From positions 1 through 25,767 of the forward strand of contig JAZSNA010000023.1 of NCBI GenBank assembly GCA_045536135.1: DNA of 25,767 bases, written 5' to 3'. The stretch's first letter is position 1; every line of letters begins with the position of its first letter. The position numbers and the translations under genes were made by a program. The notes under the pieces were generated by a model. It worked only from the letters and a program-made list of their open reading frames with translations. It was not told the origin of the DNA and searched no databases. Source of the stretch: JAZSNA01 sp045536135. Lineage in GTDB: Bacteria > Pseudomonadota > Alphaproteobacteria > CAAHEQ01 > UBA3637. Shown here piece by piece: positions 1 to 8,211 of the stretch.

Positions 1-33
1 AAAAATATTTAAATCGTAAAAAAAAGTTCTTGC

Positions 34-52
34 AAAAAACCAAGGTTTTTTT
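34..52. terminator. Weak AT-rich hairpin, possible terminator of an off-window gene
   Basis: An A6-CC arm is followed after two bases by GG-T6, giving a stem of about 7 bp with a CAAG loop and a closing T run. It could terminate a gene lying left of the window. The stem has almost no G or C beyond its tip, so the call is weak. The rest of positions 1-152 is AT-rich and shows no gene. Confidence 0.25.
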
Positions 53-152
53 GATGTAAAAATACATTACTTTTCAATGGCTTACGGAATGTTGTTTTGT
101 GTCTGTTTTGATAATGTTTGAATATTTTTTATGAAATCGGGATAAAAGGATA

Positions 153-180
153 TAAAAAAAGTCGTCTTTTCAGACGACTT
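153..180 (-). terminator. Rho-independent terminator of tRNA-Ser
   Basis: Positions 159-167 (AAGTCGTCT) and 172-180 (AGACGACTT) form a perfect 9-bp stem around a 4-base loop. Read on the minus strand it lies just after the tRNA 3' end and is followed by a run of seven to eight T (153-160 as A on the plus strand). Confidence 0.85.
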
Positions 181-188
181 GTTTATTG

Positions 189-276
189 TGGCGGAAGATA
201 CAGGATTCGAACCTGTGCATCCTTTTAGGGGATGACGGATTAGCAATCCGCTGCATTACCACTCTGCCAATCTTCC
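189..276 (-). tRNA. tRNA-Ser(GCU), CCA end encoded
   Basis: On the minus strand the gene starts GGAAGAT and ends ATCTTCC-G-CCA, giving a 7-bp acceptor stem, a G discriminator base and a genomically encoded CCA. The anticodon loop reads TTGCTAA, so the anticodon is GCU, which reads serine AGC/AGU codons. The long variable arm expected of a class II serine tRNA lies between the anticodon stem and the TTCGAAT loop (about 30 bases containing CATCCCC..GGATG). It is transcribed alone from the promoter at 290-318 and ends at the hairpin at 153-180. Confidence 0.95.
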
Positions 277-289
277 GCAGAACAGGGGT

Positions 290-318
290 ATTATAACATC
301 GAATTATTTTAAAGTCAA
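290..318 (-). promoter_or_regulatory. Sigma70-type promoter of tRNA-Ser
   Basis: On the minus strand TTGACT (318-313) and TATAAT (295-290) are separated by exactly 17 bases. The predicted start, near 283, lies about 7 bases before the mature tRNA 5' end at 276. It sits in the gap after the ispA stop codon, so the tRNA does not depend on read-through from ispA. Confidence 0.85.
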
Positions 319-326
319 TTCTTTTT

Positions 327-1217
327 TTAATATTTTCTTTCTAAAATAAATTGTGCCAGTTCTTTTAAGCTTTCTGCCTTTGGGCCAAAAATGTTTAATT
401 GATTTTGAGCATTATCAATTAATTCTTTGGCTTTCTCTTTGGCTTTATCCATTCCGACAAGGGATAAATAGGTTTGTTTATGAGCATTTTCGTCTTTTTG
501 AAGTGTTTTGCCGACTAATTTTTCATCTCCTTCAACATCCAAGATATCGTCTGTAATTTGAAAGGCCAGTCCGATCATCAAAGCATATTCCCGTAATGCT
601 AATCGTTCTGAAAGTGTTGCATTGCCCAAGATGGCACCACTCTCACACGCAAAAGACAGTAATTTGCCGGTTTTTAATGATTGAAGACGGATAATATCAG
701 ATTGATTCAGGATTAAATCCCCTTCGGACAGTAAGTCTATCATTTGACCGCCAATCATGCCGTCCTTTCCGGCATAAGAGGCCAATAAAGAAATTAACTC
801 ACACCTTTTGTTCGGATTCGGCGATGTGTGAGGTTGAGCTAAAATCTCGAACGCTTGGGTTAAAAGGGCGTCTCCCGCCAGAATGGCTGTGGCTTCGGTG
901 AACGCCTTGTGACAAGACAGTTTCCCGCGACGCATGTCATCGTTATCCATTGCCGGTAAATCGTCGTGTATCAACGAATAAGAATGTATCATTTCCAAAG
1001 CCGTTGCCGTGTAAATACTTTGTTCAAACGGAACATCAAACATTTTGGCGACCGTCATAACCAAAAAAGGTCGTAATGCTTTGCCGCAACCGATAGTGCT
1101 GTATCGCATTGCTTTTACCACTTCGTTTTCCGGTTGATTGTTTAATGGTAGTTCGATTTCTAATTGCTTATCCACCAATTGGCGAATCGCTTTTAAGTCT
1201 TCTTTAAATGTTGTCAT
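327..1217 (-). CDS. ispA: Polyprenyl diphosphate synthase (farnesyl/geranyl diphosphate synthase, IspA type)
   Basis: A cytosolic trans-isoprenyl diphosphate synthase that condenses isopentenyl diphosphate with an allylic diphosphate, supplying precursors for undecaprenyl and quinone side chains. The 296-residue length is normal. Visible landmarks are GKALRPF (45-51), the first aspartate-rich motif DDLPAMDND (85-93) followed by RRGK, GGQ (156-158), KTGKLL (182-187) and the second aspartate-rich motif DDILD (223-227). The start at 1217 has a ribosome site (AGGAAG) inside the end of xseB, and the two genes overlap by 14 bases, so translation is probably coupled. The xseB-ispA pair is a common bacterial arrangement, often followed by dxs, but here a tRNA follows. 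Exact product chain length cannot be read from the sequence. Confidence 0.93.
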   Translation of the reverse strand: MTTFKEDLKAIRQLVDKQLEIELPLNNQPENEVVKAMRYSTIGCGKALRPFLVMTVAKMFDVPFEQSIYTATALEMIHSYSLIHDDLPAMDNDDMRRGKLSCHKAFTEATAILAGDALLTQAFEILAQPHTSPNPNKRCELISLLASYAGKDGMIGGQMIDLLSEGDLILNQSDIIRLQSLKTGKLLSFACESGAILGNATLSERLALREYALMIGLAFQITDDILDVEGDEKLVGKTLQKDENAHKQTYLSLVGMDKAKEKAKELIDNAQNQLNIFGPKAESLKELAQFILERKY

Positions 1218-1428
1218 TAAAATCTTCCTTTGAAATTACGACATCGTTTTTGTCCAGTATCAGCTTTTCAATTTTTTGACGAGCTGATAAAAGTTTTTCT
1301 TCGCATTCTTTTTTTAATTTCATTCCTTTTTCATAGGTGGCGACAGCCTCTTCCAGATTGGCTTGTCCGCTTTCCAATTTTAAAACGATTTCTTCCAGTT
1401 CTTTTAAATTTTCTTCAAATGTTGCCAT
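1204..1428 (-). CDS. xseB: Exodeoxyribonuclease VII small subunit
   Basis: A 74-residue protein matching the XseB family: an N-terminal FEENLKELEEIVLKLESG segment, then AVATYEKGMKLKKECEEKLLSA, which would form the expected two-helix coiled coil. Several small subunits bind one XseA to make exonuclease VII, which degrades single-stranded DNA in repair. xseA is not in the window. The ribosome site AAAGGAT precedes the ATG at 1428. It is the first gene of a two-gene operon and its 3' end overlaps ispA. An inverted repeat at 1453-1476 lies in its upstream region. Confidence 0.93.
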   Translation of the reverse strand: MATFEENLKELEEIVLKLESGQANLEEAVATYEKGMKLKKECEEKLLSARQKIEKLILDKNDVVISKEDFNDNI

Positions 1429-1452
1429 TTTTTATCCTTTCTGTGACTCAGA

Positions 1453-1476
1453 GTATTTTATTTTTGAGTAAAATAC
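1453..1476. repeat. 8-bp inverted repeat upstream of xseB
   Basis: GTATTTTA (1453-1460) and TAAAATAC (1469-1476) are perfect inverted copies separated by 8 bases. They lie 25-48 bases upstream of the xseB start codon in a 100-base divergent gap. This could be an operator or an AT-rich hairpin in the xseB leader. I see no strong xseB promoter that would decide between these. Confidence 0.45.
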
Positions 1477-1496
1477 AAGTTTATTTTTGATAAGAA

Positions 1497-1525
1497 TTGA
1501 CTTTTTATACTTTTTCTGGCATAAT
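1497..1525 (+). promoter_or_regulatory. Sigma70-type promoter of the 67-codon gene
   Basis: TTGACT (1497-1502) and CATAAT (1520-1525) are separated by exactly 17 bases. Transcription should start near 1532. This places the in-frame ATG at 1528 upstream of the transcript, so the working start codon should be 1546. Confidence 0.75.
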
Positions 1526-1545
1526 TCATGGCAGAGGTATCAAAG

Positions 1546-1749
1546 ATGTCAGACGAAAAAGAAGAATCGAAAAATGTCGCCACAACAGGGGATGAAAATT
1601 GGGATAAATATGCCGAGTTTGAATTTATTGCTCGTGGTTTCGGCGGTTGGGGAAAGGGTACAGATCCAAAAGATCCTCGTAAAGTTAGTCGGAAGAAGGG
1701 CGGATATGAGGAAGCTCGAAAAAGATTTTTTTCACGTGATGGTGATTAA
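1546..1749 (+). CDS. Small highly charged protein of unknown function (67 aa)
   Basis: I do not recognise this protein. It begins with an acidic segment (MSDEKEESKN), has a central aromatic and glycine-rich part (WDKYAEFEFIARGFGGWGKG, residues 23-42) and ends basic (KVSRKKGGYEEARKRFFSRD). It has no cysteine, signal peptide or membrane segment, so it is probably soluble. The start at 1546 was preferred over the in-frame ATG at 1528 because the promoter -10 box ends at 1525 and because GAGG (1534-1537) is well spaced from 1546. The gene has its own promoter and terminator, giving a single transcript of about 250 nt. That layout argues for a real gene, but homology was not testable here; the transcript could also act as an RNA. 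Confidence 0.7.
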   Translation: MSDEKEESKNVATTGDENWDKYAEFEFIARGFGGWGKGTDPKDPRKVSRKKGGYEEARKRFFSRDGD

Positions 1750-1781
1750 AAAAATCCCCTTGTTGAAAAGGGGATTTTTTT
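1748..1781. terminator. Bidirectional terminator between the 67-codon gene and leuS
   Basis: TCCCCTT (1755-1761) and AAGGGGA (1768-1774) form a 7-bp stem with a 6-base loop. It is preceded by seven A and followed by a T run (1775-1781), so it works as a terminator in either direction for the convergent genes ending at 1749 and 1800. Confidence 0.85.
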
Positions 1782-1799
1782 ATGTGCCTATTTCTTTCC

Positions 1800-4328
1800 T
1801 TATTTAACTACAATATTCAATAGCCGATTCGGAACATAAATAACCTTAACTATTTCTTTGTTTTCAAGTTGGTTTTTGATATGTTCTTCTTCTTGTGCCG
1901 TCTTTAAAATCGTATCCTTGTCCGAATCAAGCGGAACTTGTATCAAGGCACGCTTTTTTCCCATGATTTGGACGACAATTTCCACGGTGTTTTCTTGCAA
2001 GAAACTTTCGTCATAAGTCGGCCATGGCTCATAAGAAAGAGTGTTGTTATGTCCAAGCTTTTCCCATAACTCTTCCATCATGTGCGGAATAATCGGAGAT
2101 AAAAGCAATACAAAGTTTTGAGCAACAAATCGATTAACCGAATCGGATTTATACATGGCATTCAGCATTTCCATCATTTTGGCAATAGCGGTATTGAAAG
2201 ACAGTTTTTCCATATCATCGGTGACACCTTTGATGGTTTTGTGCATTTGTTTGATTAAATCGGTATTGTCAGTGGAATCATTGATTTTCGGGGTTAAAGT
2301 GCCATCTTCCGTCACAAACCAATTCCAAATACGGCGGATGAAACGATAAGCACCGTTAATTCCTTCATCCGTCCATGGCTTTTCGGCAGAAACAGGACCC
2401 ATAAACATTTCATACAGTCTTAATGTGTCCGCCCCAAAATCACGAACAACATCATCCGGATTCGCAACATTATATCTGGATTTAGACATCTTCTCTACCT
2501 GTGTATTAACTGGTAATCCCGTTTCTTTGACAACCCAACCGTCGCCTTTACGTTCGACATCTTTGGGATAGTAATATTTCCCGTTATCGTCACGATATGA
2601 ATATGCTGTAATCATGCCCTGATTAAATAACTTTTGGAATGGTTCTTTTGTGGATACAAAACCGGCATCATATAAAACCTTGTGCCAAAAGCGCGCATAA
2701 AGCAGATGAAGGACGGCATGTTCCGCACCGCCAATGTAAAAATCAACTGGCATCCAGTATTTTTCCGCTTCTTTACTCCATGCCTCGTCATTGTTATGCG
2801 GGTCGCAATAACGCAGAAAATACCAACTGGAACCCGCCCATTGAGGCATCACATTCGTTTCCCGTTTGGCAGGGCGTCCCGTTTCTTCGTCAATGGTATT
2901 GACCCACTCCGTCGCTTTTGATAATGGCGGTTCGCCAGTGCCGGATGGATTAAAGTCCGTCATTGGCGGAAGTAATACCGGTAAATCCTTTAACGGCAAA
3001 GACTTAACGGTTCCGTCTTCGCAATGGATAATGGGGAACGGTTCACACCAGTATCTTTGTCTGGAAAACAACCAATCCCGTAGTTTATAATTTATTGTGC
3101 CTTTCCCAAAGTCGTTTTGAGTTAGCCATTCAATCATTTTGGCTTTTGATTCTTCAACATGTAAGCCGTTTAAAAATTCAGAATTGATTAAGGCTCCATC
3201 CCCTTCCCATGCAGACTTCGTTAAGTCAAAATCAGCCGGTGCTTGAATGACTTCAATAATGGGTAGATTGAATTTCTTTGCAAAATCATAATCCCGTCCG
3301 TCATGAGCCGGAACAGCCATAATGGCTCCATATCCGTAATCGCCCAATACATAATCCGCAATATAAATTGGTATCTTTTTGCCGTTAACGGGGTTAATCG
3401 CATAAGCACCGGTGAATGCACCTGTTTTGTCCTTTTCCTCGGCAAGTCTGTCTTGGGCGGATTTTTTAGATGTTGCTTCAATATAAGCATTCACAATATC
3501 TTTTTGTTCCTCGGTTGTGATTTCTTTTACCAAGGCATGTTCCGGCGCTAAAACACAGTAAGTCGCCCCGAATAATGTATCCGGTCGGGTTGTATAGACT
3601 GTAAATTCAGCATTTTTATCCGCTACTTTGAATTTAACATCCGCTCCGGTGGATTTGCCGATCCATTCCCGTTGCATTGTTTTAATGCCTTCGGGCCAAT
3701 CCAAGTCATCTAAATCATTTAAAAGTCTTTCGGCATAAGCCGTGATTTTTAACATCCATTGACGCATCGGTTTTTTAATAACTTCATCGCCGGTTTCAAC
3801 ATACTTGCCGTCCTTGACTTCTTCATTCGCCAGCACAGTCCCCAGTTTCGGACACCAATTGACAGGGGTTTGGACCTCGTAAGCCAATCCCTTGTCAAAA
3901 AGAATTTTAAAAATCCACTGTGTCCATTTATAATAATCAGAATCCGATGTTTTGATTAAACGATCCCAATCGTATGAAAAACCACAGTTTTTAAGCTGTT
4001 GAGTGAAATAATCACAGTTCTTTACGGTCACATCATGCGGGTGTATTCCCTTGCGTTCGGCATAGCGTTCGGCCGGAAGTCCAAAAGAATCATATCCCAT
4101 CGGATGAAGGACATTAAATCCATTCATTCTTTTGTATCTGGATATAATGTCGGTGGCGGTATAGCCTTCAACATGACCGACATGCAAGCCGTCGCCGGAA
4201 GGGTAGGGGAACATATCCAAGACATAGTATTTCGGTTTATTATAATCAATTTCTGATTTAAAAGTTTTGTTATCTTCCCAATATTTTTGCCATTTTTTTT
4301 CAACTTGACTGTGATTATATTCTGTCAT
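1800..4328 (-). CDS. leuS: Leucyl-tRNA synthetase
   Basis: A class I aminoacyl-tRNA synthetase that activates leucine and charges tRNA-Leu in the cytosol. The 842-residue length is near the usual 850-870. The HIGH-type motif is HVGH at 49-52, within [12 protein letters not shown]. The inserted CP1 editing domain is recognised by [19 protein letters not shown], about a quarter of the way in. The class signature KMSKS is at 613-617. The C-terminal anticodon-binding and tail region follows and is complete. The ATG at 4328 has AAAGGG about 7 bases upstream. The gene is alone: the lptE/holA genes often found after leuS in proteobacteria are absent. It diverges from the rubredoxin fusion gene across a gap holding symmetrical promoter-like elements. 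Confidence 0.97.
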   Translation of the reverse strand: MTEYNHSQVEKKWQKYWEDNKTFKSEIDYNKPKYYVLDMFPYPSGDGLHVGHVEGYTATDIISRYKRMNGFNVLHPMGYDSFGLPAERYAERKGIHPHDVTVKNCDYFTQQLKNCGFSYDWDRLIKTSDSDYYKWTQWIFKILFDKGLAYEVQTPVNWCPKLGTVLANEEVKDGKYVETGDEVIKKPMRQWMLKITAYAERLLNDLDDLDWPEGIKTMQREWIGKSTGADVKFKVADKNAEFTVYTTRPDTLFGATYCVLAPEHALVKEITTEEQKDIVNAYIEATSKKSAQDRLAEEKDKTGAFTGAYAINPVNGKKIPIYIADYVLGDYGYGAIMAVPAHDGRDYDFAKKFNLPIIEVIQAPADFDLTKSAWEGDGALINSEFLNGLHVEESKAKMIEWLTQNDFGKGTINYKLRDWLFSRQRYWCEPFPIIHCEDGTVKSLPLKDLPVLLPPMTDFNPSGTGEPPLSKATEWVNTIDEETGRPAKRETNVMPQWAGSSWYFLRYCDPHNNDEAWSKEAEKYWMPVDFYIGGAEHAVLHLLYARFWHKVLYDAGFVSTKEPFQKLFNQGMITAYSYRDDNGKYYYPKDVERKGDGWVVKETGLPVNTQVEKMSKSRYNVANPDDVVRDFGADTLRLYEMFMGPVSAEKPWTDEGINGAYRFIRRIWNWFVTEDGTLTPKINDSTDNTDLIKQMHKTIKGVTDDMEKLSFNTAIAKMMEMLNAMYKSDSVNRFVAQNFVLLLSPIIPHMMEELWEKLGHNNTLSYEPWPTYDESFLQENTVEIVVQIMGKKRALIQVPLDSDKDTILKTAQEEEHIKNQLENKEIVKVIYVPNRLLNIVVK

Positions 4329-4360
4329 TTTTTACCCTTTCGACCTTTGTTATGGAGCAT

Positions 4361-4389
4361 AGGTTAATATATTTTTATATGAAAATCAA
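4361..4389 (-). promoter_or_regulatory. Candidate leuS promoter
   Basis: On the minus strand TTGATT (4389-4384) and TAACCT (4366-4361) are 17 bases apart, with a predicted start near 4354, about 25 bases before the leuS ATG. The -10 box is a poor match. Support comes mainly from the mirror-image arrangement on the other strand. Confidence 0.4.
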
Positions 4390-4416
4390 GTTTATTATAC
4401 CTTTTATCTTGATTTT
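4382..4416. repeat. 9-bp inverted repeat joining two divergent promoters
   Basis: AAAATCAAG (4382-4390) and CTTGATTTT (4408-4416) are perfect inverted copies separated by 17 bases. Each arm contains the candidate -35 box (TTGATT) of the promoter pointing away from the centre. It may be an operator for a dimeric regulator or simply two matching -35 elements. Confidence 0.5.
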
Positions 4417-4437
4417 TTATATTCTTTTTTTTATCCT
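4409..4437 (+). promoter_or_regulatory. Candidate promoter of the flavin reductase-rubredoxin gene
   Basis: TTGATT (4409-4414) and TATCCT (4432-4437) are 17 bases apart. The predicted start near 4444 leaves a leader of about 15 nt holding a strong AAGGAGG ribosome site at 4447-4453, five bases from the ATG. Confidence 0.45.
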
Positions 4438-4458
4438 TATATTAATAAGGAGGAAAAG

Positions 4459-5082
4459 ATGGAAAATACTTTATTACCCATGGTTCAGGGGGTGTATGTT
4501 TTAGGAACCAAAGATTTAAACGATCGTTTATGCGGTTGTATCGTTGATGCCGTCATGCAAATTGAGTTCGGAAAGCCGGTATTGGCTATTTCTTTATTAA
4601 ATACGGGTTATACAAAAGAGGTGTTGGAAAAAGTTAAAGTGTTTTCTTTGTCCGTTTTGCCTCGGGACTGCGGGTTTGACATTATACAAAGGTTCGGATA
4701 TCAATCCGGAAAAAAGACCGATAAATGGAAAGGGACAGATTATGGTTTTTTGTCTCAAATGCCGGTCTTGAATATGGCAACGGATGTGATGAAGGCAACG
4801 GTATTTGATCAAAAAATATTCCCAGAACACACCTTGTTTTTTGCTGAGGTTGATGAATTAAAAAATCAAAATAATAAAGAAAAAATGACTTATGATTATT
4901 ATTTAGCCAAAGTTAAACCTGCTCCAAAAGAATGTCAGAATAAAGGGGGCGAAAAATGGGTCTGTCGTGTTTGCGGGTATGTGTATGAGGGGGATGTTGC
5001 CTTTGAAGATTTGCCAGATGATTGGGTTTGTCCTTTATGCGGTGTCGGTAAGGATATGTTTGAAAAAATTCCGTGTGAGTGA
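4459..5082 (+). CDS. Flavin reductase-rubredoxin fusion (high-molecular-weight rubredoxin, Hrb-like)
   Basis: A 207-residue two-domain redox protein. Residues 1 to about 155 match the FMN-binding flavin reductase-like fold, with the segment [12 protein letters not shown] (79-90) resembling the FGFQSG..VDKF block of this family. Residues 167-204 are a short-form rubredoxin, with an iron site formed by C169, C172, C191 and C194 (WVCRVCG and CPLCG). In anaerobes such as Moorella, Hrb passes electrons from NAD(P)H to flavodiiron proteins that reduce oxygen or nitric oxide. A similar detoxifying or electron-shuttle role here is inference, because no flavodiiron partner lies in the window. The gene has a strong ribosome site and stands alone between leuS and uvrA. 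This architecture is unusual in an alphaproteobacterium, so lateral acquisition is possible. Confidence 0.88.
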   Translation: MENTLLPMVQGVYVLGTKDLNDRLCGCIVDAVMQIEFGKPVLAISLLNTGYTKEVLEKVKVFSLSVLPRDCGFDIIQRFGYQSGKKTDKWKGTDYGFLSQMPVLNMATDVMKATVFDQKIFPEHTLFFAEVDELKNQNNKEKMTYDYYLAKVKPAPKECQNKGGEKWVCRVCGYVYEGDVAFEDLPDDWVCPLCGVGKDMFEKIPCE

Positions 5083-5126
5083 TTTTGAGGCTGATAAACC
5101 GAATTTATAGAACTGACGATTGATTA

Positions 5127-7901
5127 TTATAATTTACTTTTTAGGTATTGTCCGGTATAGCTTTCGGGACAGCGGGTGATTTCTTCGGGAGTACCTTGGG
5201 CAACGATGTATCCGCCCCCAATCCCCCCGCTAGGTCCCATGTCAATGATATAATCTGCACATTTTATGACGTCTAAATTATGTTCAATGATGACGACGGT
5301 ATGTCCTTTTTTGACTAATTCGTTTAAAACTTTTAATAATTTGTTGATATCATCAAAATGAAGTCCGGTTGTCGGTTCGTCCAGAATATAAATGCATTTT
5401 TCTTTTGTTCGTTTGGATAATTCCTTGGCTAGCTTTATTCGTTGTGCCTCTCCACCGGATAAAGTAGTGGCACTTTGCCCCAATGTAATATAGCCAAGTC
5501 CCATATCTTTTAATAATTCACATTTATTTCGGATTGTCGGTATAGATGAAAAAAAGTCAGATGCTTCATCAACGGTCATATTTAAAACATCGGCAATGGA
5601 TTTGCCTTTATAGAGAACTTCCAATGTTTCTCGGTTGTAATGTTTTCCGTGGCAATGGTCGCATTCCACAAACAGGTCCGGTAAAAATTGCATTTCAATT
5701 TTAATCATACCATCACCATTGCAGTTTTCACATCGTCCTCCCTTGACATTAAAAGAAAAACGGCTGGCCGTATAACCTCTTTCTTTGGATTCGGGTAAAG
5801 CAGCGAACCATTCCCGTATGGGTGTGAACATGCCGACATAGGTGGCCGGATTGGAACGAGGTGTGCGTCCGATCGGACTTTGATCTATTTGAATAATCTG
5901 TTGAATATTATCATATCCTTTTATTTCTTTAAAATCTTTTACAGTGATTTTGCGGTTGCTTAAAAGTTGTTTTAAAACCGGATAAAGGGTTTGAATGATT
6001 AAAGATGATTTTCCAGAACCCGATACACCCGTAATGCAAGTTAAAGTATTTAATGGTATTTGAATGCTGACATCTTTTAAGTTGTTTTTACAGGCTCCGC
6101 TTAATGATAAAAAATTTCCGTTTCCGCTTCGTCTGACACTTGGGACGGAAATTTCTTTTATTCCGTTGATATATTGAGCTGTTAAACTGAATTTATTTTT
6201 AAAAACCTGTTTCGGTGTGCCGTGAGCAATAATTTGTCCGCCTTTTTGTCCGGCCAACGGACCCATATCTATAATATAGTCGGCACTGCGGATGGCATCT
6301 TCATCATGCTCAACGACAATAACGGTGTTGCCGATATTTCGTAAGTTAAATAAACTGGATAACAAACGGTCATTATCCCGTTGGTGAAGACCGATGGATG
6401 GTTCGTCCAAAACATATAAAACGCCGGTTAATCCCGATCCGATTTGACTGGCCAAACGAATGCGTTGAGCTTCTCCGCCAGATAAGGAACCTGCCAAACG
6501 GTCAAGTGTCAGGTAAGATAAGCCGACATTTTGTAAAAAAGATAATCGAGATATGATTTCACCCAGTATCCGATCGGATATTTCTTTTTGTATATCAGAA
6601 AGATTTTTACTTAATTCAGAAAACCAGTTCAGAGCATCAGATATAGAATAATGAGTGAGATCAGATATTGTTTTGTGATGAATTTTGATGCATAAAGCTT
6701 GGGGATTAAGACGGTCGCCGTGACAGGCGGAACAGGGAATATTATTTTGGTATTTCTCAATTTCGCCTCGAACCCATTCCGAATCTGTTTCAATATATCG
6801 TCGGGATAAGTTGGGAATAATGCCTTCAAATTTTTTATTGCCGTAAAGCAGGGCTTTTTTTGTATTGTCGGCTAATTTTTCCCATGGCGTGTTGATATTT
6901 AAGTCTAATATGGGAATTAATTTATTTAATTCCCACTCATACCATTCATACATTTGTCCCGAAGAAGAACACCATGGTGCAATTGCGCCTTCGGATATAG
7001 ATAGATTAGGGTCTGGAATAACTAAATCCGGATCAATGAATAATTTAACACCCAGACCTTTGCATTCGGGGCAGGCTCCTGTCGGATTGTTGAAAGAAAA
7101 CAGTCGCGGTTCAATGTCCGTAATTGTAAAACCGGAAACTGGACATGCGAATTTTGTGGAATATATCTTAATTTGATTGTCGGATAAATTTTGGATATAC
7201 AAAATACCGTCCGAAAGATTTAATGCTTGTTCCACAGAGTCCGTTAAACGTTTAATGATATCCGGTTTTATAATAAGGCGATCAACAACAATTTCAATGC
7301 AATGATTTAAATTTTTATCCAACGGGTTAAAATCGTCGGCTTCAAGGATGTCTCCGTCTATACGAACTCGTTCAAATCCCTTTTTTTGTGCGGTTTGGAC
7401 TTCTTTTGTTCCCGTTCCTTTTGAATTTTTTAAAATCGGCGAAAGTAAATATATTTTAGTGCCCGTCGGCATTTTAAGGATGTCATCAACAATATCAGAC
7501 GGACTTTGGGGTGTAATCGGTAAGCCTGTGGCCGGAGAATATGGTATGCCGATTTTAGCCCATAAAAGACGCATATAATCATAAACTTCGGTTAAAGTTC
7601 CGACCGTGGATCTGGGATTCTTGGATGTCGTTTTTTGTTCAATGGATATGGCCGGAGACAGGCCGGAGATTGAATCAACATCCGGTTTCTTCATTAAGTC
7701 CAGAAAACCACGGGCATAAGCTGACAGACTTTCAACATATCGTCGTTGTCCTTCCGCGTATATGGTATCAAATGCCAAAGATGACTTCCCCGAACCGGAT
7801 AATCCTGTGATAACAACCAATTTGTTCTTAGGAATATCAACAGATACATTTTTTAAATTGTGTTCTTTGGCGCCTTGAATTTTGATAAAATCGTTCGTCA
7901 T
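5127..7901 (-). CDS. uvrA: Excinuclease ABC subunit A (UvrA)
   Basis: The damage-recognition ATPase of nucleotide excision repair, acting as a dimer with UvrB. It is 924 residues from the chosen start. The first Walker A motif GLSGSGKS is at 33-40 and the second, GVSGSGKSS, is near 631 (lysine). Both ABC signatures LSGGEAQRI are present, followed by LDEPSIGLH and LDEPTTGLH. The zinc module in the second half (CENC...CDHC, about 720-750) is intact. The earlier zinc site reads CPVS...CPEC, so one cysteine is serine; I recall this as usual in alphaproteobacteria. An upstream in-frame ATG at 7937 was rejected because it overlaps the -35 box. The ATG at 7901 sits at or next to the predicted transcription start and matches the family N-terminus. 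Confidence 0.95.
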   Translation of the reverse strand: MTNDFIKIQGAKEHNLKNVSVDIPKNKLVVITGLSGSGKSSLAFDTIYAEGQRRYVESLSAYARGFLDLMKKPDVDSISGLSPAISIEQKTTSKNPRSTVGTLTEVYDYMRLLWAKIGIPYSPATGLPITPQSPSDIVDDILKMPTGTKIYLLSPILKNSKGTGTKEVQTAQKKGFERVRIDGDILEADDFNPLDKNLNHCIEIVVDRLIIKPDIIKRLTDSVEQALNLSDGILYIQNLSDNQIKIYSTKFACPVSGFTITDIEPRLFSFNNPTGACPECKGLGVKLFIDPDLVIPDPNLSISEGAIAPWCSSSGQMYEWYEWELNKLIPILDLNINTPWEKLADNTKKALLYGNKKFEGIIPNLSRRYIETDSEWVRGEIEKYQNNIPCSACHGDRLNPQALCIKIHHKTISDLTHYSISDALNWFSELSKNLSDIQKEISDRILGEIISRLSFLQNVGLSYLTLDRLAGSLSGGEAQRIRLASQIGSGLTGVLYVLDEPSIGLHQRDNDRLLSSLFNLRNIGNTVIVVEHDEDAIRSADYIIDMGPLAGQKGGQIIAHGTPKQVFKNKFSLTAQYINGIKEISVPSVRRSGNGNFLSLSGACKNNLKDVSIQIPLNTLTCITGVSGSGKSSLIIQTLYPVLKQLLSNRKITVKDFKEIKGYDNIQQIIQIDQSPIGRTPRSNPATYVGMFTPIREWFAALPESKERGYTASRFSFNVKGGRCENCNGDGMIKIEMQFLPDLFVECDHCHGKHYNRETLEVLYKGKSIADVLNMTVDEASDFFSSIPTIRNKCELLKDMGLGYITLGQSATTLSGGEAQRIKLAKELSKRTKEKCIYILDEPTTGLHFDDINKLLKVLNELVKKGHTVVIIEHNLDVIKCADYIIDMGPSGGIGGGYIVAQGTPEEITRCPESYTGQYLKSKL

Positions 7902-7908
7902 GCACAAT

Positions 7909-7937
7909 ATTATATAGGGAAGTGTCCTAAAAATCAA
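7909..7937 (-). promoter_or_regulatory. Sigma70-type promoter of uvrA, nearly leaderless
   Basis: On the minus strand TTGATT (7937-7932) and a perfect TATAAT (7914-7909) are separated by exactly 17 bases. Transcription should begin near 7902, at or directly before the uvrA ATG at 7901. There is therefore no room for a Shine-Dalgarno site. I saw no LexA-type palindrome here. Confidence 0.75.
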
Positions 7938-7986
7938 CAGATAAAATAAAATACTTGAAAAAAGAAGATTTTTTACATAAAACCTC

Positions 7987-8016
7987 TTGACAAAAAGGGC
8001 GTTTTATGTGTATAAT
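7987..8016 (+). promoter_or_regulatory. Promoter of the str-S10-spc superoperon
   Basis: Perfect TTGACA (7987-7992) and perfect TATAAT (8011-8016) boxes are separated by 18 bases. Transcription should start near 8023. I see no second strong promoter in the tight gene array that follows, so this one may drive all genes from rpsL to adk, about 14 kb. Confidence 0.88.
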
Positions 8017-8021
8017 GCCAG

Positions 8022-8211
8022 CAATCTGGTAAAGGGAAGATTGTTTGACTAGACAATTATTGCTTTATTTTCAGATGGTTATGAGTGTTCTAAAATAAAA
8101 TTAGGGCGAATCATAATCGGGTGCTTTTGGCCGGTTGAAATAGCTTGCTAAAAGATTTTTTTAATGTCAAAATGGGTTGAGGCTCATTTTTTAAAAAGAG
8201 GAAACGGTGTA
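8022..8211 (+). promoter_or_regulatory. Structured leader of the str operon (possible attenuator or autoregulatory site)
   Basis: About 190 untranslated bases lie between the predicted start and rpsL. CAATCT (8022-8027) can pair with AGATTG (8038-8043). ATTGT (8040-8044) can instead pair with ACAAT (8053-8057), so these two hairpins exclude each other. AAAATGGG (8169-8176) and CTCATTTT (8183-8190) form an 8-bp stem with loop TTGAGG, ending in six T just before the rpsL ribosome site AGAGGA (8197-8202). This last hairpin resembles a weak terminator or a translational control element. No known riboswitch or ribosomal protein leader was recognised. Confidence 0.4.

Noticed and set aside
1528..1545. 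Longer start of the 67-codon gene at 1528
   Set aside because: The ATG lies between the -10 box and the predicted transcription start, and the ribosome site GAGG fits 1546.
2639..2921. Plus-strand open frames inside leuS
   Set aside because: leuS is intact and conserved across them, and no promoter or ribosome site supports them.
4382..4416. FNR/CRP-type operator between leuS and the rubredoxin fusion
   Set aside because: An FNR box has TTGAT-N4-ATCAA; here the half-sites are in the opposite order and 17 bases apart.
5083..5126. Terminator between the convergent rubredoxin fusion and uvrA
   Set aside because: Only a 5-bp AT-rich pairing can be drawn and there is no T tract.
7902..7937. UvrA N-terminal extension of 12 residues from the ATG at 7937
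   Set aside because: That ATG overlaps the -35 box, and the added hydrophobic residues are not part of UvrA.
8164..8211. S12 extension of 16 residues from the ATG at 8164
   Set aside because: No ribosome site, crosses a leader hairpin, and S12 normally begins MPTINQL.
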